Positions 46,498 to 55,572 of a stretch of DNA of 64,000 nucleotides are shown one piece after another (the first letter of the stretch is position 1; the number at the start of each line of letters is the position of its first letter). The translations under genes and the position numbers were made by a program. Origin of the DNA: a virus; the IMG/VR virus record IMGVR_UViG_3300045806_000119, positions 1 to 64,000 of that record; one strand, 5' to 3'. A model generated the notes under the pieces. It did no database searches. It had not been told where the DNA came from and saw nothing but the letters and a program-made list of their open reading frames with translations.

Positions 46498-48063
46498 TTA
46501 TGGGAGGGTTGGCGTCCAGCCGTTCTGACAGATATCGACTAGGCCGTTTGTACTCGTCAGCACGATGTCCTGCGGGTTGTTTGCGAAGTCCATGTTCACC
46601 CACGCCGGGGACGTGAACGTCAGCCGTGTGGAGCTGACGATAGTGAGATTCGACACCGGCTTTCCGCCAACGGTTACGACGAGCCCCACGGTCGGGAAGT
46701 TCGTCCCGTTCACGGTCACCGTCGTCCCCCCCTGGATGGTCCCGCTCGTGGGGCTCACAGCCGTGCCGGACAGCACCCCCGACAAGCCAGTCCCCGTCCG
46801 GGCAAAGCGGGCTCGAAGCCCCTTCGTGGTCACCTTCAGCACGCGCGACGGAACGATCTCGCCGTTCCAATTCACCACGTACACGCGGTAATAGTAGGTC
46901 GAGTTCGGCTCCAGAGCTTCCTGCAGCGCGCTCGCAAAGCTCGACCCGGCCCCGTTCGGCAGGACGACGCCATCGATGAAGGTGTTGTTAGTGATGTTCG
47001 ACCCCGCCAGCTCCGCAGCGGTCCAGAAGAAGAAGCCGTCGAAGATGGGAGAAACGCGACTAGCGGTGGCCCCCAGCACCTGCTTCGAGGTAGACATGCG
47101 GCTGAATTGCGTGTTGAGGGGCAACGCGGGGCCGCTCGGCGAGCCGATGATCGCGGACGGGTTGTTCTGACTCGTCAGACGGCCCGAGATGCTCCGGTCC
47201 ACCTTCGGCTGCGTGTCCCGCCACACCTCCCAGTACGAGAAGCTCGGCTCGCGGTTCTGGCTCCAACGCAGCCGCACCAGGACGTCCTCCACATCGTCGT
47301 CGGCGGGGTCCATGAGGTCCGGGGGCTGGGGAGGCAGCGCGGCCCTGTACGGGTCCGTGTACCCCGCCCGAAGGCTCCTCCGCGACATGACGCCGGAGAT
47401 GACGTCCCCGGCCCCCATCTTCGACTCGTCCGCCTTCGGCACGGGGACGATGCGCTCCTGACGGCGCATGTCCTTCGAGTATTGGTCCTCCATGTCGCTG
47501 GCGAGGCGCACCAACGTGCTCGCATCCGTGTCGAGCCCTCGGCGCTTCGACGCGTCCGAGGCCAGCGTGCGGAACACCTGCGCCGCCGCCTTCATGATGA
47601 CGTACGGGTACTCGGGCTTGGGGACGGTCCCGATGGTGGTGTAATTCGGATTATGCAACGAGATGGCTTCGAGAAGCAGCTCGTTCAACTCCTCGTCCGC
47701 GAACATCCGGTGCTTGAGCGTGTAGCTCCTGCCGTTCGACACGTCCGGGATGCCGTCGACCTGCATGTCGATAGACGGGTGCCCCGACATAACCCCCGGG
47801 TCCGCCGTGATGGCGTAGCCAGTCAGGTTGTCGAGCGCGCTCATCAGCTTCCCGACCGTGTTGTATCGGGAGTCGCTCAGGTCGTAGCGCACGGGGACCA
47901 CATACTGTCCCCCTTCGATGGTGACAGTGAAAACGCCGTTAGCGATTTCGAGGTACGCGTTCTTGCAGTTCGCCGTGACCGTGACGGAGAAGGCAGCAAC
48001 GGAAGAGCGCTCGTCGGACACACGAGCGCGCAACTTCGAGACGAGGTCGTTCCGTGCTGCCAT
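46498..48063 (-). CDS. Virion protein with C-terminal IPT/TIG domain (521 aa)
   Basis: Residues 1-240 look like a head-tail connector or adaptor domain, with helical segments around 125-190. Residues 240-400 include a fibronectin-like part (DVEDVLVRLRWSQNREPSFSYWE; EPNSTYYYRVYVVNW). The C-terminal 90 residues match an IPT/TIG fold: VSPTSGTIQGGTTVTVNGTNF and SSTRLTFTSPA. The modular beta domains suggest surface exposure. It lies between decoration-like and neck genes. Confidence 0.65.
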   Translation of the reverse strand: MAARNDLVSKLRARVSDERSSVAAFSVTVTANCKNAYLEIANGVFTVTIEGGQYVVPVRYDLSDSRYNTVGKLMSALDNLTGYAITADPGVMSGHPSIDMQVDGIPDVSNGRSYTLKHRMFADEELNELLLEAISLHNPNYTTIGTVPKPEYPYVIMKAAAQVFRTLASDASKRRGLDTDASTLVRLASDMEDQYSKDMRRQERIVPVPKADESKMGAGDVISGVMSRRSLRAGYTDPYRAALPPQPPDLMDPADDDVEDVLVRLRWSQNREPSFSYWEVWRDTQPKVDRSISGRLTSQNNPSAIIGSPSGPALPLNTQFSRMSTSKQVLGATASRVSPIFDGFFFWTAAELAGSNITNNTFIDGVVLPNGAGSSFASALQEALEPNSTYYYRVYVVNWNGEIVPSRVLKVTTKGLRARFARTGTGLSGVLSGTAVSPTSGTIQGGTTVTVNGTNFPTVGLVVTVGGKPVSNLTIVSSTRLTFTSPAWVNMDFANNPQDIVLTSTNGLVDICQNGWTPTLP

Positions 48064-48081
48064 TCTGAGTCACCTTCCTGC

Positions 48082-48480
48082 TCAGCGGTGTGACGTGACG
48101 ACACGGATGGGGACGACCCACGGGTTCGGACCCTGGGACAGCTCCTCCGCGTGGTTCGGGTCCATCATGATCTCCGCCCCCTTCTTGAGCACATACCGCC
48201 GACTTCCCATCGTGCAGATGCTCTCGTTCTGGAGACAGGTGACCGGAATGTCCCCTGCGTGCTTCACGGGCGTCGCGATGGCGGGGGACTTCGGCGAAGC
48301 GGCATGGTGAGCGGAGGCGGCCTGCGCCCGCTCCACCATGTCGGCCGCTTCCTTCGCGGCTTTCTTCGCTTCCTCCTCCTCCTCCATCTGCTTCAGCAAG
48401 GCCGCCTCGTCGTCCGCCGGGCTACGGGTCGGACTGACGACGGGTCTACCGGGCTTCGTGGTCTGCGTGTCGGTTGCCAT
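48082..48480 (-). CDS. Unknown head-region protein with acidic coiled coil (132 aa)
   Basis: The first half is a polar, alanine/glutamate-rich helix (EAALLKQMEEEEEAKKAAKE), probably a coiled coil. The second half holds a small domain with CLQNESICTMGSRRY and KKGAEIMMDPNHAEEL. It resembles C-terminal capsid-accessory domains, but no family is clear. It lies downstream of the decoration-like gene. Confidence 0.6.
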   Translation of the reverse strand: MATDTQTTKPGRPVVSPTRSPADDEAALLKQMEEEEEAKKAAKEAADMVERAQAASAHHAASPKSPAIATPVKHAGDIPVTCLQNESICTMGSRRYVLKKGAEIMMDPNHAEELSQGPNPWVVPIRVVTSHR

Positions 48481-48528
48481 TCGAGCTGTTCCTTTGCTTA
48501 GAAAATGAACTATTCAGTTTGACGAGAG

Positions 48529-48903
48529 TTACCCGTTGATGGCCGCAATCGGGGCGTAGGGGATCGAGAGGATCGCCCCGGCCGGGATGGCGCCAGACGC
48601 CGTGAGGATAGTGACACCCGTCGACACGTTGTGGCTCGTGACCGCAAGCTGCGTAGCCTGCGTCGAGTAGGTGCTGCCTGCCAGCGTGTAGACAGGCAGC
48701 GGCGAGTCGACAGGGAGGAGCCCCGCCGCCTGACCCGGCGGCACAGTGACAGCGAGGGTGTCGGCCGCCGCCATCGTGGTACCCACGGTGACCTGAACCC
48801 ACTGGAGATTCGCATCATTGACGCCGCGTCCCGTCGCGACGCCCTGGGCGGTGTAGGCGGTGTACGCCTGGAGAAACTTCTTGATGACCTTCTTGAGTCG
48901 CAT
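48529..48903 (-). CDS. Small head protein with leader, decoration-like (124 aa)
   Basis: The protein starts MRLKKVIKKFLQAYTAYTAQG, whose KFLQAYT fits the leader consensus of neighbouring head genes. The remaining 95 residues are beta-rich and small-residue-rich (ADTLAVTVPPGQAAGLLPV; GVTILTASGAIPAGAILSIP), the composition of capsid decoration proteins. It lies directly after the major capsid gene in transcription, where decoration or head-fibre genes often lie. Function is inferred. Confidence 0.62.
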   Translation of the reverse strand: MRLKKVIKKFLQAYTAYTAQGVATGRGVNDANLQWVQVTVGTTMAAADTLAVTVPPGQAAGLLPVDSPLPVYTLAGSTYSTQATQLAVTSHNVSTGVTILTASGAIPAGAILSIPYAPIAAING

Positions 48904-48937
48904 GGCTGTTAGTCCTTTTTCTTGCTCGGGTTGAAGG

Positions 48938-49921
48938 TCAGGCAGTCTCGATCACGAGACTGTTCTTCGTCTCCAGGAGGCCCTGGCCCCAGATGGCGTA
49001 CCAGGCGAGCGCGTGCTCGCGGCCGAAGTCCTGGATGCCGTTGTCGCGCAGCTCGACGGGGAGCGCGATGGCGTGGCCGTACGCGTACTCCCCGAAGACG
49101 ACCGCCTGGTAGATGGTCGTGAGGAGGCCGCCCGTGGCGAGCGGGTCGAGCAGCGGGTCGTAACCCGGGTCGGCGTAGTCGCCGCTCGGGTCGAGGACGC
49201 TGTTCTTGCCGTTCGCCATCATCGACGTGCTGACGAAGCGGAAGTCGTTGAACCGACCGACCTCGCCGTAGAAGATCGGCATGGCGCCCGCGTAGTGCGC
49301 GGCGTTGATCCACCCCGCCGACTTGCGCAGCCCGGTGAGCTGGTGCGGGTGAGCGAAGGCGACGTAGAAGTCGTTCCCCCACTTCGGCGCGTTGTTCGTC
49401 TCCATCGCCTCGTTCGCGTTCAGCACCTCATTGGTGGTGAACACGTCGCCAGTGGCGAGCGCGCCGCGCGACGTCTTGTCGTTCGCGTACACCTTCGTCG
49501 TGCCGTAGCGCACGACGTCGCGCAGCTCGGTGTCGAGCACGATCGCCATGTCGCGACCGAGCATCATCGCCGCCGCCGCGAGGTTGTCGTAGAACGACGT
49601 CTGGAGCAGGCGCTCCGTAAGGCCGATCGCGTTGCCCTGCTCGGCGACCGTAATATTGATGGTGGACATCGCCATCGACTTGGTCTGGAGCCTGACGCCT
49701 TCCGTCAGCTGCCCGCCTCGCTTGATGTTGCCGAACTTCGGCATGACGATGTTCGCGCCAGGTGCTGTCCCCAGCTCCTCCTTGCGCGTGGCGAACTGGT
49801 CGAACCGGAGGTTCGGCTGCGCCTGGAAGTAGATTTCCGCGCTGTAGACGTCGCGGGTGGCCGTGAGCAGGGCAGAGAACCCCGGTCCGGTCGTCTGTGC
49901 AGTGGTCAGCACTGAGGGCAT
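48938..49921 (-). CDS. Major capsid protein, N4 gp56-like
   Basis: This 327-residue protein fits the N4-gp56 capsid family: a start with DVYSAEIYFQAQPNLRFDQF, then APGANIVMPKFGNIKRGGQLTEG, then STINITVAEQGNAIGLTERL, and a middle with FYVAFAHPHQLTGLRK and GAMPIFYGEVGRFNDFRFV. These have the HK97 fold. It has no KFLQ-type leader, unlike the putative scaffold just upstream. AAGAGGAAAAAG precedes the start. Confidence 0.88.
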   Translation of the reverse strand: MPSVLTTAQTTGPGFSALLTATRDVYSAEIYFQAQPNLRFDQFATRKEELGTAPGANIVMPKFGNIKRGGQLTEGVRLQTKSMAMSTINITVAEQGNAIGLTERLLQTSFYDNLAAAAMMLGRDMAIVLDTELRDVVRYGTTKVYANDKTSRGALATGDVFTTNEVLNANEAMETNNAPKWGNDFYVAFAHPHQLTGLRKSAGWINAAHYAGAMPIFYGEVGRFNDFRFVSTSMMANGKNSVLDPSGDYADPGYDPLLDPLATGGLLTTIYQAVVFGEYAYGHAIALPVELRDNGIQDFGREHALAWYAIWGQGLLETKNSLVIETA

Positions 49922-49982
49922 CGCTTTTTCCTCTTCTCTCGATTGTTGGGTTGGTTGGCCTACCGCTCAGTGGTTGAGACGG

Positions 49983-51053
49983 TCATTGTCCCCCTGCCCT
50001 ACGACCGGACAGGGATGCTTCTGCTGCTGCCCGAGCGGCGGCCATGTCGGCTTGGCTCGGCTGTCCCGTGGCCTGGTACTGCCCCGGGGCTACCTCCTGC
50101 TGAAAGTGGGCTGGCTGTGGAGCCCGACCAGGAAATCCTGCTGATGGAACGCCGCGTGTTGGTGCCTGCGCAGGAGCACCCTGCGGCGACATCTGCGGAG
50201 CCGAGACGCCAGCGAACGGATTCGCCGAGGCCACAGCCGGCCCACGCGACTGCGACGGGGGGACGAGGCCGGGTAGGCTCTGCCCGGACAGGGAAAACTG
50301 CCCCGGCGGTCCCTGCATCCCCGAACGAAGCGCGGCGTGCAGGGCCTGGCGGTTCTTCGCGTAGTCACCGTTCCGAATCGCGTCGGAGCTGGTGAAGTAC
50401 GCGAGCTGCTCCTGCGAAATCGCGTTAGGACCCGTGTCAGCGACGCCGGGAGCCGATACGAAGCCGGGAAGGCTCGGCGCCGGGGGCGCAACCTGCGTCG
50501 AAGTCACGGTCCCCTGCGGGACAGCCGGAGGAGGCGCTTCGACCGGAGCTGCAGCAGCAGGAACGGCGGGGGGCGGCGGAGGCGGGGGGTTCTTCTCCGC
50601 GAACTGCCGATGCAGCTGCTCGTACTCCGCCGTGGCAATGAGAATGCTCTGGTCGATCTCCGCCGTCGTGTTACCCCGCACGATTGCGTCAATGAGGTTC
50701 TTGCCGTTGGCCCGAACCGCGTTGATCGCCTGCGCCTGGTACGTGTCAAGGCGCATGCGCTCCAGCTGCAGGGTCAGGCGCGCGTTATCCGCCTGCACCT
50801 GCGTGATGGCCGCCGCCTGCTCGGGGGAGAGCGCGGGAGCGACAACGGTGATGGGGGCCGCCGGCGCCGGTGCGGACGGCGCGGGAGCCTGCTGTGCAGC
50901 CAGCACCCTCGCCAGCTCGTACACCATCCCCGCGGGGACGGTGGACGAGGGGGAGTAGGGGGTCGGCTGTGCTGCGGGTGGAGAAGGCGTCTGGCCCTCC
51001 GCACCTTCGGGATCGAATCTCTTGAGGAAGCGAAACATGTTAGTCGAGTTCAT
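49983..51053 (-). CDS. Putative scaffold protein with leader (356 aa)
   Basis: This 356-residue protein lies between portal and capsid genes, the usual scaffold position. It has a proline/alanine-rich, low-complexity body, a central helix of coiled-coil type (LSPEQAAAITQVQADNARL to IDAIVRGNTTAEI), and a C-terminal half with GQ and PQ repeats. The start MNSTNMFRFLKRFDPEG carries FLKRFD, a close match to the leader consensus. Staphylococcal 80alpha scaffold has an analogous Prp-cleaved N-terminal leader. Scaffold identity is inferred from position and composition. Confidence 0.65.
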   Translation of the reverse strand: MNSTNMFRFLKRFDPEGAEGQTPSPPAAQPTPYSPSSTVPAGMVYELARVLAAQQAPAPSAPAPAAPITVVAPALSPEQAAAITQVQADNARLTLQLERMRLDTYQAQAINAVRANGKNLIDAIVRGNTTAEIDQSILIATAEYEQLHRQFAEKNPPPPPPPAVPAAAAPVEAPPPAVPQGTVTSTQVAPPAPSLPGFVSAPGVADTGPNAISQEQLAYFTSSDAIRNGDYAKNRQALHAALRSGMQGPPGQFSLSGQSLPGLVPPSQSRGPAVASANPFAGVSAPQMSPQGAPAQAPTRGVPSAGFPGRAPQPAHFQQEVAPGQYQATGQPSQADMAAARAAAEASLSGRRAGGQ

Positions 51054-51086
51054 TTGAGCAGATTTCCTTTCTTCACCCGCAGTTGT

Positions 51087-51341
51087 TCAGATCCGGCCCG
51101 TCTTGCGAACGGACTGGTCGGGGACCGGGAGCATCCCCGTGTTGGCGCTCGGGTGCATCGGCCCCCCGTTGCGGTTGAGGCTCTGGTTCGGCCACTCCCT
51201 GATCGCCGTGCGATGCACGGCCGAGGGACCCATCTTTTCGCCGAGCGACTGCTCGCCCTGCGCGACATCGGCGGTGCCGTTCCCGGTCCGCGTGATGTCC
51301 TTCTCCTTGGTTGCTGCACGCGAGTGAATCTCTCCGGCCAT
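51087..51341 (-). CDS. Small unknown head-region protein (84 aa)
   Basis: The ATG at 51341 follows GAGG by eight bases and is preferred over a longer frame from 51404. The protein is polar and glycine/asparagine-rich (GPSAVHRTAIREWPNQSLN). It could be a small head accessory. It lies just downstream of a terminator-like hairpin, so it may be poorly expressed from the portal transcript or have its own promoter. Confidence 0.55.
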   Translation of the reverse strand: MAGEIHSRAATKEKDITRTGNGTADVAQGEQSLGEKMGPSAVHRTAIREWPNQSLNRNGGPMHPSANTGMLPVPDQSVRKTGRI

Positions 51342-51370
51342 GTGGAACCTCTTCTGGTTGGTTGTTGTAG

Positions 51371-51409
51371 GAAAAACGGTAGCTGGGTTGCTAAACCTCG
51401 GCAACCAGT
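51371..51409 (-). terminator. Possible terminator after the portal-linked gene
   Basis: On the minus strand CTGGTTGC and GCAACCCAG form an imperfect stem (one bulged C; plus arms 51401-51408 and 51383-51391) with a nine-base loop, then CTACCGTTTTTCC, a run of five T. It is close to the stop at 51417. Confidence 0.5.
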
Positions 51410-51416
51410 GGTGCTT

Positions 51417-51830
51417 TCACTGCGAAATCCAGAACGCGACGAGCCCTGCCGGCGTGTTAGCGGAGGCCGTCACCTGCACGTAGTACGTGAGGTACGCCCC
51501 GCCGATTTCCTGGACAACGGCATTGCCCTCGGTGACGACGAGTCCCGCCTTCACGCACACCCACGTAGGGCTGCTCGGGTTCGACCAGTCGAGAATCCAG
51601 ATGTTGACGGTCGCCGTCGATGTCCCGCCCGCCGTGTTCTTCATGGCGAACATGAGCGCGCCCTTGATCGGGAAGTACCAGTCCGGCGAAGTGGCTGGCG
51701 CCCCCTCGACCATCCCCGCCGTGCCGCCTGCCGGCAGCACTCCCGGCGGGAACGCCGGCAGGAGGGTGTTCGGGTTGGCGTCGACTGAGAAGTTCGTGCG
51801 CTGGAAGACGCTGCTGCGCTGCATACCCAT
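51417..51830 (-). CDS. Unknown beta-rich head protein (137 aa)
   Basis: This 137-residue protein starts at an ATG overlapping the portal stop as TAATG. It is mostly beta (MFAMKNTAGGTSTATVNIWIL; GGAYLTYYVQVTASANT) and hydrophobic, with one cysteine. The composition and place immediately after portal suggest a head completion or decoration protein. No leader motif. Family unknown. Confidence 0.6.
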   Translation of the reverse strand: MGMQRSSVFQRTNFSVDANPNTLLPAFPPGVLPAGGTAGMVEGAPATSPDWYFPIKGALMFAMKNTAGGTSTATVNIWILDWSNPSSPTWVCVKAGLVVTEGNAVVQEIGGAYLTYYVQVTASANTPAGLVAFWISQ

Positions 51831-54085
51831 TAGACCTTGACTCCTGGCTTGGCGTTGGGCGGCGTAGCGGGCTTGCTTGCCGCGTTGTCTCCGGGCACGG
51901 CCTTGTTCCCTCGACCAGGTCCCGGCCCTGGGGGCGGCGGCGCTCCGTTGTTGCTCCCGCCCGGCCCGGAGCCGGTGGCCCCCGGCGTCTGCGCAACCTG
52001 CGCCGCGAGCGGGTCCTCGATGGGCTTCCCGGTGAGCGCGGCGAGGAAGGGAATGTCATTAGCAATTTCCTCGTCCAGCTTCGGACCGTCCATCTCCTCA
52101 TCGAGATGATCCCGAATCCAACGCCGGCTCGACCAGCCATTCGTCTGGTACACCGCGTACAGATTCGCGTCCTCCTGCTTGTTCCGAGGGAGGGGGGTGC
52201 GCAGGGAGCAAGTCGTGCTGTACGGACTCAGGTATACCGGACGGCTGCAGCCGGACGGGACGATCTTCAGCTCGCCAAGGTCCTCCGTCACGAACTGCTT
52301 CGCGTTGGCGTCCCACGTCTTCACGATGACGCGCACCGTCTCCGGCTCCTCCGGGACGTCCATATCGTGATTAGCTAGCTGCTCAGGCTTCACCTCGGGT
52401 GCCTTGTCCAGCTCCTTCGGCAGCGGACCCGCTCTGGGCTGTGGCGGCGGGGGCAGGACATCTTTCGGCGCAGGCTTGCTGGCTTCCGCTACGGCGTGCT
52501 CGTGCTCGTCTGCCGCCTGCTGCTCACCCGCGTGGTGGGCCTGCACGGCACGAGCACGGTCGTGGTCATCCTGCGCCTTCTCCTCCAGGTCCACCTTCGG
52601 TGCCGGGTCCCAGTAGCTCGCCGACTCCTTGAGGAACGTCTCCTTCACGTCCCCGTACTTCATCTCCTTCGTCTCGACGCCGAACGAGAACTTCCGACGC
52701 CACTTCACGAGGACGTCGTCGGGGTCCATGAAGTCGAGCGTCTGCGGGTCGATGAGGTAGCACTTCTTCTTTTTCCTCCCCTTCCGCAGCGGGATGACGT
52801 TCCCCTTCGGCGAGTCTTCAACCTCGATGATTCGCCCGCCGCAATTCTTGCAGATGTCGACGGGGTAGCTCGTCCCGTTCACCAGCTGGTCGAAGCGGAG
52901 AATAAAATAGTTGATTTTCTCCACCGCAAGCTGGAACGACGCCTTCTTCCGCTCGATTGCCTCGACGAGCGGCTGAAACTGCACCTGCAGTGCGGCGGCG
53001 CTCGTGTTGCTCACGGGCTGTATCCGCCCCAGCGACCCCTCCGGGATGCTCGACACGTCCATCATCATCTGACGGATCGTCTCGATGTACTTCGTCGAAG
53101 CCGGCAGGTCGGAGCCCAGCGTCAGGTTGAACACCTTCGCGTCCGCGGGCAGCCCGGCCCACATGCTCTTCGGCCCGCGCTCCAGGTTCTTCGCCTTCGC
53201 ACCCGTGATGATGGTCACGGGCGCCGCGTGGTAGTTCACAATGTCACTAACATCGGTCATCTTCTCGTTCAGCTCGCGCTGAAGGTCGATGACTCCGTCG
53301 AGGTCCGACATCCCGTAATACTCATTAGGGAACGATTCGTTCACCCAGTGAACGAGTGGAATCTCCCCAAGGTCGTTCGGTCGACGCGTCGGCGCCCCGT
53401 CCTCTTCCCACCCCTCCACGATCTCCGTGGCCGTGATGTTCTCGATGTAGCGACGGCGACGCGACACGCCGAGCGACCCCTGCACCATCGGCGTGCGGCG
53501 GCCGTCCTCTGGCCCGACAGGGCCGAAGTCCGGCACCTCCGTGATGATGCGAACAGAGAGCAGCTCCTCTGAGTTCAGCGGGTTCCAGTACGGGAACACC
53601 TGGTGCGAGCCCAGCAGACGCAGGCGGATCTTGCCCTGCGTGTACGGGTTCACCGCCATCATCGCGTCGCTCGGCGGCTGGTACGTCACGAGGATGAACC
53701 CGTCCCCCGTCACGCCGCTCGTCACGGCCATGTTGTTCAGCAGGACAGGCTCGGCGTTGTACTTCCACACCTCGTCGATCTTCGGCTTCGTGATCTCCTG
53801 CAACGCCTCGGGGACGGAGTTCACCATCCCCTTGCCCACCAGCCAGCTCGCCTTCTTGTGGACGATGGTCTTGCAGTAGTTCGCGGTGACGAGCGGCTCG
53901 CCGTCCTCCCGCGTGAAGCTCCAGTGCAGCCCCTGGAAGAAACGCCACGACTCCTCGTACCGCTTCAGGCGCATCGCGTCCTGCGGGTTGAGGGCGATGC
54001 TGTTCAGCGTGTACGGAGCGTTCCTCCGCTCGTACGGAACGGCCGACCCTCCATTCCCCTGCAGTGCGAGTAGCTGGACGGGCAC
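51830..54085 (-). CDS. Portal protein (SPP1 gp6-like)
   Basis: This 751-residue protein fits the SPP1-type portal: RFFQGLHWSFTREDGEPLVTANYCKTIVHKKASWLVGKG near 48-88, then GVTGDGFILVTY, SVRIITEVPDFG, IPLVHWVNESFPNEYYGMSDLDGVIDLQRELNEKMTDVS (read in pieces) and MMMDVSSIPEGSLGRIQPVSNTSAAALQ. A CKNCGGRI near 420 suggests a zinc site. The C-terminal 230 residues are a proline/alanine-rich extension with coiled-coil sequence; usual portals of this class are about 500 residues. Confidence 0.87.
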   Translation of the reverse strand: MPVQLLALQGNGGSAVPYERRNAPYTLNSIALNPQDAMRLKRYEESWRFFQGLHWSFTREDGEPLVTANYCKTIVHKKASWLVGKGMVNSVPEALQEITKPKIDEVWKYNAEPVLLNNMAVTSGVTGDGFILVTYQPPSDAMMAVNPYTQGKIRLRLLGSHQVFPYWNPLNSEELLSVRIITEVPDFGPVGPEDGRRTPMVQGSLGVSRRRRYIENITATEIVEGWEEDGAPTRRPNDLGEIPLVHWVNESFPNEYYGMSDLDGVIDLQRELNEKMTDVSDIVNYHAAPVTIITGAKAKNLERGPKSMWAGLPADAKVFNLTLGSDLPASTKYIETIRQMMMDVSSIPEGSLGRIQPVSNTSAAALQVQFQPLVEAIERKKASFQLAVEKINYFILRFDQLVNGTSYPVDICKNCGGRIIEVEDSPKGNVIPLRKGRKKKKCYLIDPQTLDFMDPDDVLVKWRRKFSFGVETKEMKYGDVKETFLKESASYWDPAPKVDLEEKAQDDHDRARAVQAHHAGEQQAADEHEHAVAEASKPAPKDVLPPPPQPRAGPLPKELDKAPEVKPEQLANHDMDVPEEPETVRVIVKTWDANAKQFVTEDLGELKIVPSGCSRPVYLSPYSTTCSLRTPLPRNKQEDANLYAVYQTNGWSSRRWIRDHLDEEMDGPKLDEEIANDIPFLAALTGKPIEDPLAAQVAQTPGATGSGPGGSNNGAPPPPGPGPGRGNKAVPGDNAASKPATPPNAKPGVKV

Positions 54086-54088
54086 GGG

Positions 54089-54295
54089 CTACTTGCTCCT
54101 GGGGAGGCCGCCGGGAAGGCGCAGGTACCGCGACTCGGTTCCGAGCCCGAAGTCCATCTGACGCAGGGCCTTCGTCGGGTTCACGGCGGCGGGCGGCGCG
54201 GCAGCGTGCGCGGGACAGAACTCAACGCCCTCCGCCGCCGGCATGGGGCATTGGAACGCGTGGCACTTGGGGGGCGAGGTAAGTGTATCAGTCAT
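54089..54295 (-). CDS. Small zinc-binding head-region protein (68 aa)
   Basis: The ATG at 54295 is preceded by GGAGG at five bases. The protein has CHAFQCPMPAAEGVEFCPAH, a likely zinc site (CxxxxC...CxxH), and a C-terminal end YLRLPGGLPRSK. It lies three bases before the portal gene. The zinc site and size suggest a small regulator or portal accessory. The longer frame to 54517 is a shadow of the previous gene. Confidence 0.65.
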   Translation of the reverse strand: MTDTLTSPPKCHAFQCPMPAAEGVEFCPAHAAAPPAAVNPTKALRQMDFGLGTESRYLRLPGGLPRSK

Positions 54296-54812
54296 TTTTC
54301 CCTCCTGACTCTGGTCCAACAGCGATGATGCCGTCTCCGTCGATGACGACCTGGTGCAGCCGGCCTCCCGCGTAGCGGGCGCTCCGGTCACGCTTCTTTG
54401 CTTCCTCGGCGAACGTGAAGTGCATACCACGCTCAAGCGGCACGGGTCTGTCGTAGGTCTTGTCGTTCGCCCGCCCCGGCGCATACCGCAGCTCCGCCTT
54501 CGCGTGCAGCGTCTCATACAGGGCCGGAATCTTGTCCCGGAGCAGCACCTTCCGCTCTCTCCGCTTCTCCGCCGGCTTGACGAAGTCGGGCTGGAAATAC
54601 GGATTAGAACTGGCCTGCTCCAGGACGTGACCCGTCTCGCTCTTCGATGCCCCAGCCCTTCGACATTCCAGGATGAGGATGTGCCGGGCCACCCGTGTCT
54701 CCAACCACGCTCGCACGCGGTTGAGCACGTTCAGCCAGACACCCCGAACGCCGAAGCCCACGCGGTAATCGCGAGGGTCGACGAGCCGGTCGAAAAAGCG
54801 AGTAGTGAGCAT
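54288..54812 (-). CDS. Unknown head-region protein (174 aa)
   Basis: This 174-residue protein begins MLTTRFFDRLVDPRDYRVG, with an N-terminal helical basic region (RAWLETRVARHILILECR) and a C-terminal domain with PLERGMHFTFAEEAKKR and VVIDGDGIIAVGP. No leader motif. It overlaps the next gene by eight bases. Location just before portal could suit an accessory or small terminase-like protein, but no helix-turn-helix or coil signature of TerS is clear. Confidence 0.6.
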   Translation of the reverse strand: MLTTRFFDRLVDPRDYRVGFGVRGVWLNVLNRVRAWLETRVARHILILECRRAGASKSETGHVLEQASSNPYFQPDFVKPAEKRRERKVLLRDKIPALYETLHAKAELRYAPGRANDKTYDRPVPLERGMHFTFAEEAKKRDRSARYAGGRLHQVVIDGDGIIAVGPESGGKND

Positions 54813-54814
54813 TA

Positions 54815-55555
54815 CTAGCGCTTCGGCGTGTTGCCGCGCGGGTAACGACCCGCAGCGCCCTGCGGCTTGTAGGTGGCCGCAGAGGGGGTGCCGTTGTCCT
54901 TGGGGCCGCCGCTGCCCCTCTTCGACGAGGACCCGATGCCAACCCTCTGCGCTGTGTCGTCCATCGCCTTCTTGCTCGGCTTCGCGCTGCCGTGCGTTCC
55001 ATCGCCGCCAGCGAGGTACTCATGAGCGAAGTTCCGCGTCGCGCCCTTGAAGTGCTCGCTCTCGCCCAGCTGCTTCATCGCCCGCTCGGTCATCTCCTTC
55101 TTGTCGACCGGCTTGCCGATGCTCTTGATGATTTTCTCCTGCTCCGTGGAGTGATACTCCGACTTGCCCTCGTGTATGCGTGCGGACCCCTGGTGGGAAA
55201 ACACGCTCTTCCGATGCGCCTCGGCCAGCGCGGCGTGGTTGGCGGCGTCGACGGTGTTCCCCGCAGTCGTAGCCATGCGAGATGCAGTGGCGTGCGCCAC
55301 CTGCGCGTCCCTGTGCGCCTGCTGCGCGTTCCTGTGCGCCCAGGCACCGCCTACCCGATTCGCGTTTCCCGTGCTGTCGTGCGCCTTCTGGCTGGTGTAC
55401 GACGCGTGGCTCGAAGCTTCGAGGTACTTCTTGTACCCCTCCGTCGCCGACTGGCGAGACGGGTGGCCGAAGGCGGACTTCGCCCCCTCCCCGGTCTTCC
55501 CGGTCTTGCGCGCGGCGTCGTACTTCTCCCAGTTGAATCGCTGTAGGAATTTCAT
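54815..55555 (-). CDS. Head-region protein with strong leader, histidine-rich (246 aa)
   Basis: The ATG at 55555 follows GGAG by seven bases; upstream residues in the longer frame lack a site. It begins MKFLQRFNWEKYDAARKTG, the clearest form of the shared leader. The rest is helical, alanine/histidine/lysine-rich (NAQQAHRDAQVAHATASRMA; GNTVDAANHAALAEAHRKS) and resembles phage internal or ejected proteins. It could be a packaged protein carried in the head. Family unknown. Confidence 0.65.
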   Translation of the reverse strand: MKFLQRFNWEKYDAARKTGKTGEGAKSAFGHPSRQSATEGYKKYLEASSHASYTSQKAHDSTGNANRVGGAWAHRNAQQAHRDAQVAHATASRMATTAGNTVDAANHAALAEAHRKSVFSHQGSARIHEGKSEYHSTEQEKIIKSIGKPVDKKEMTERAMKQLGESEHFKGATRNFAHEYLAGGDGTHGSAKPSKKAMDDTAQRVGIGSSSKRGSGGPKDNGTPSAATYKPQGAAGRYPRGNTPKR

Positions 55556-55572
55556 TGATTGGCTCCGATGGT

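Noticed and set aside
50337-51788. 483-residue plus-strand frame
   Set aside because: It crosses three minus-strand genes and a terminator-like hairpin and has no ribosome site.
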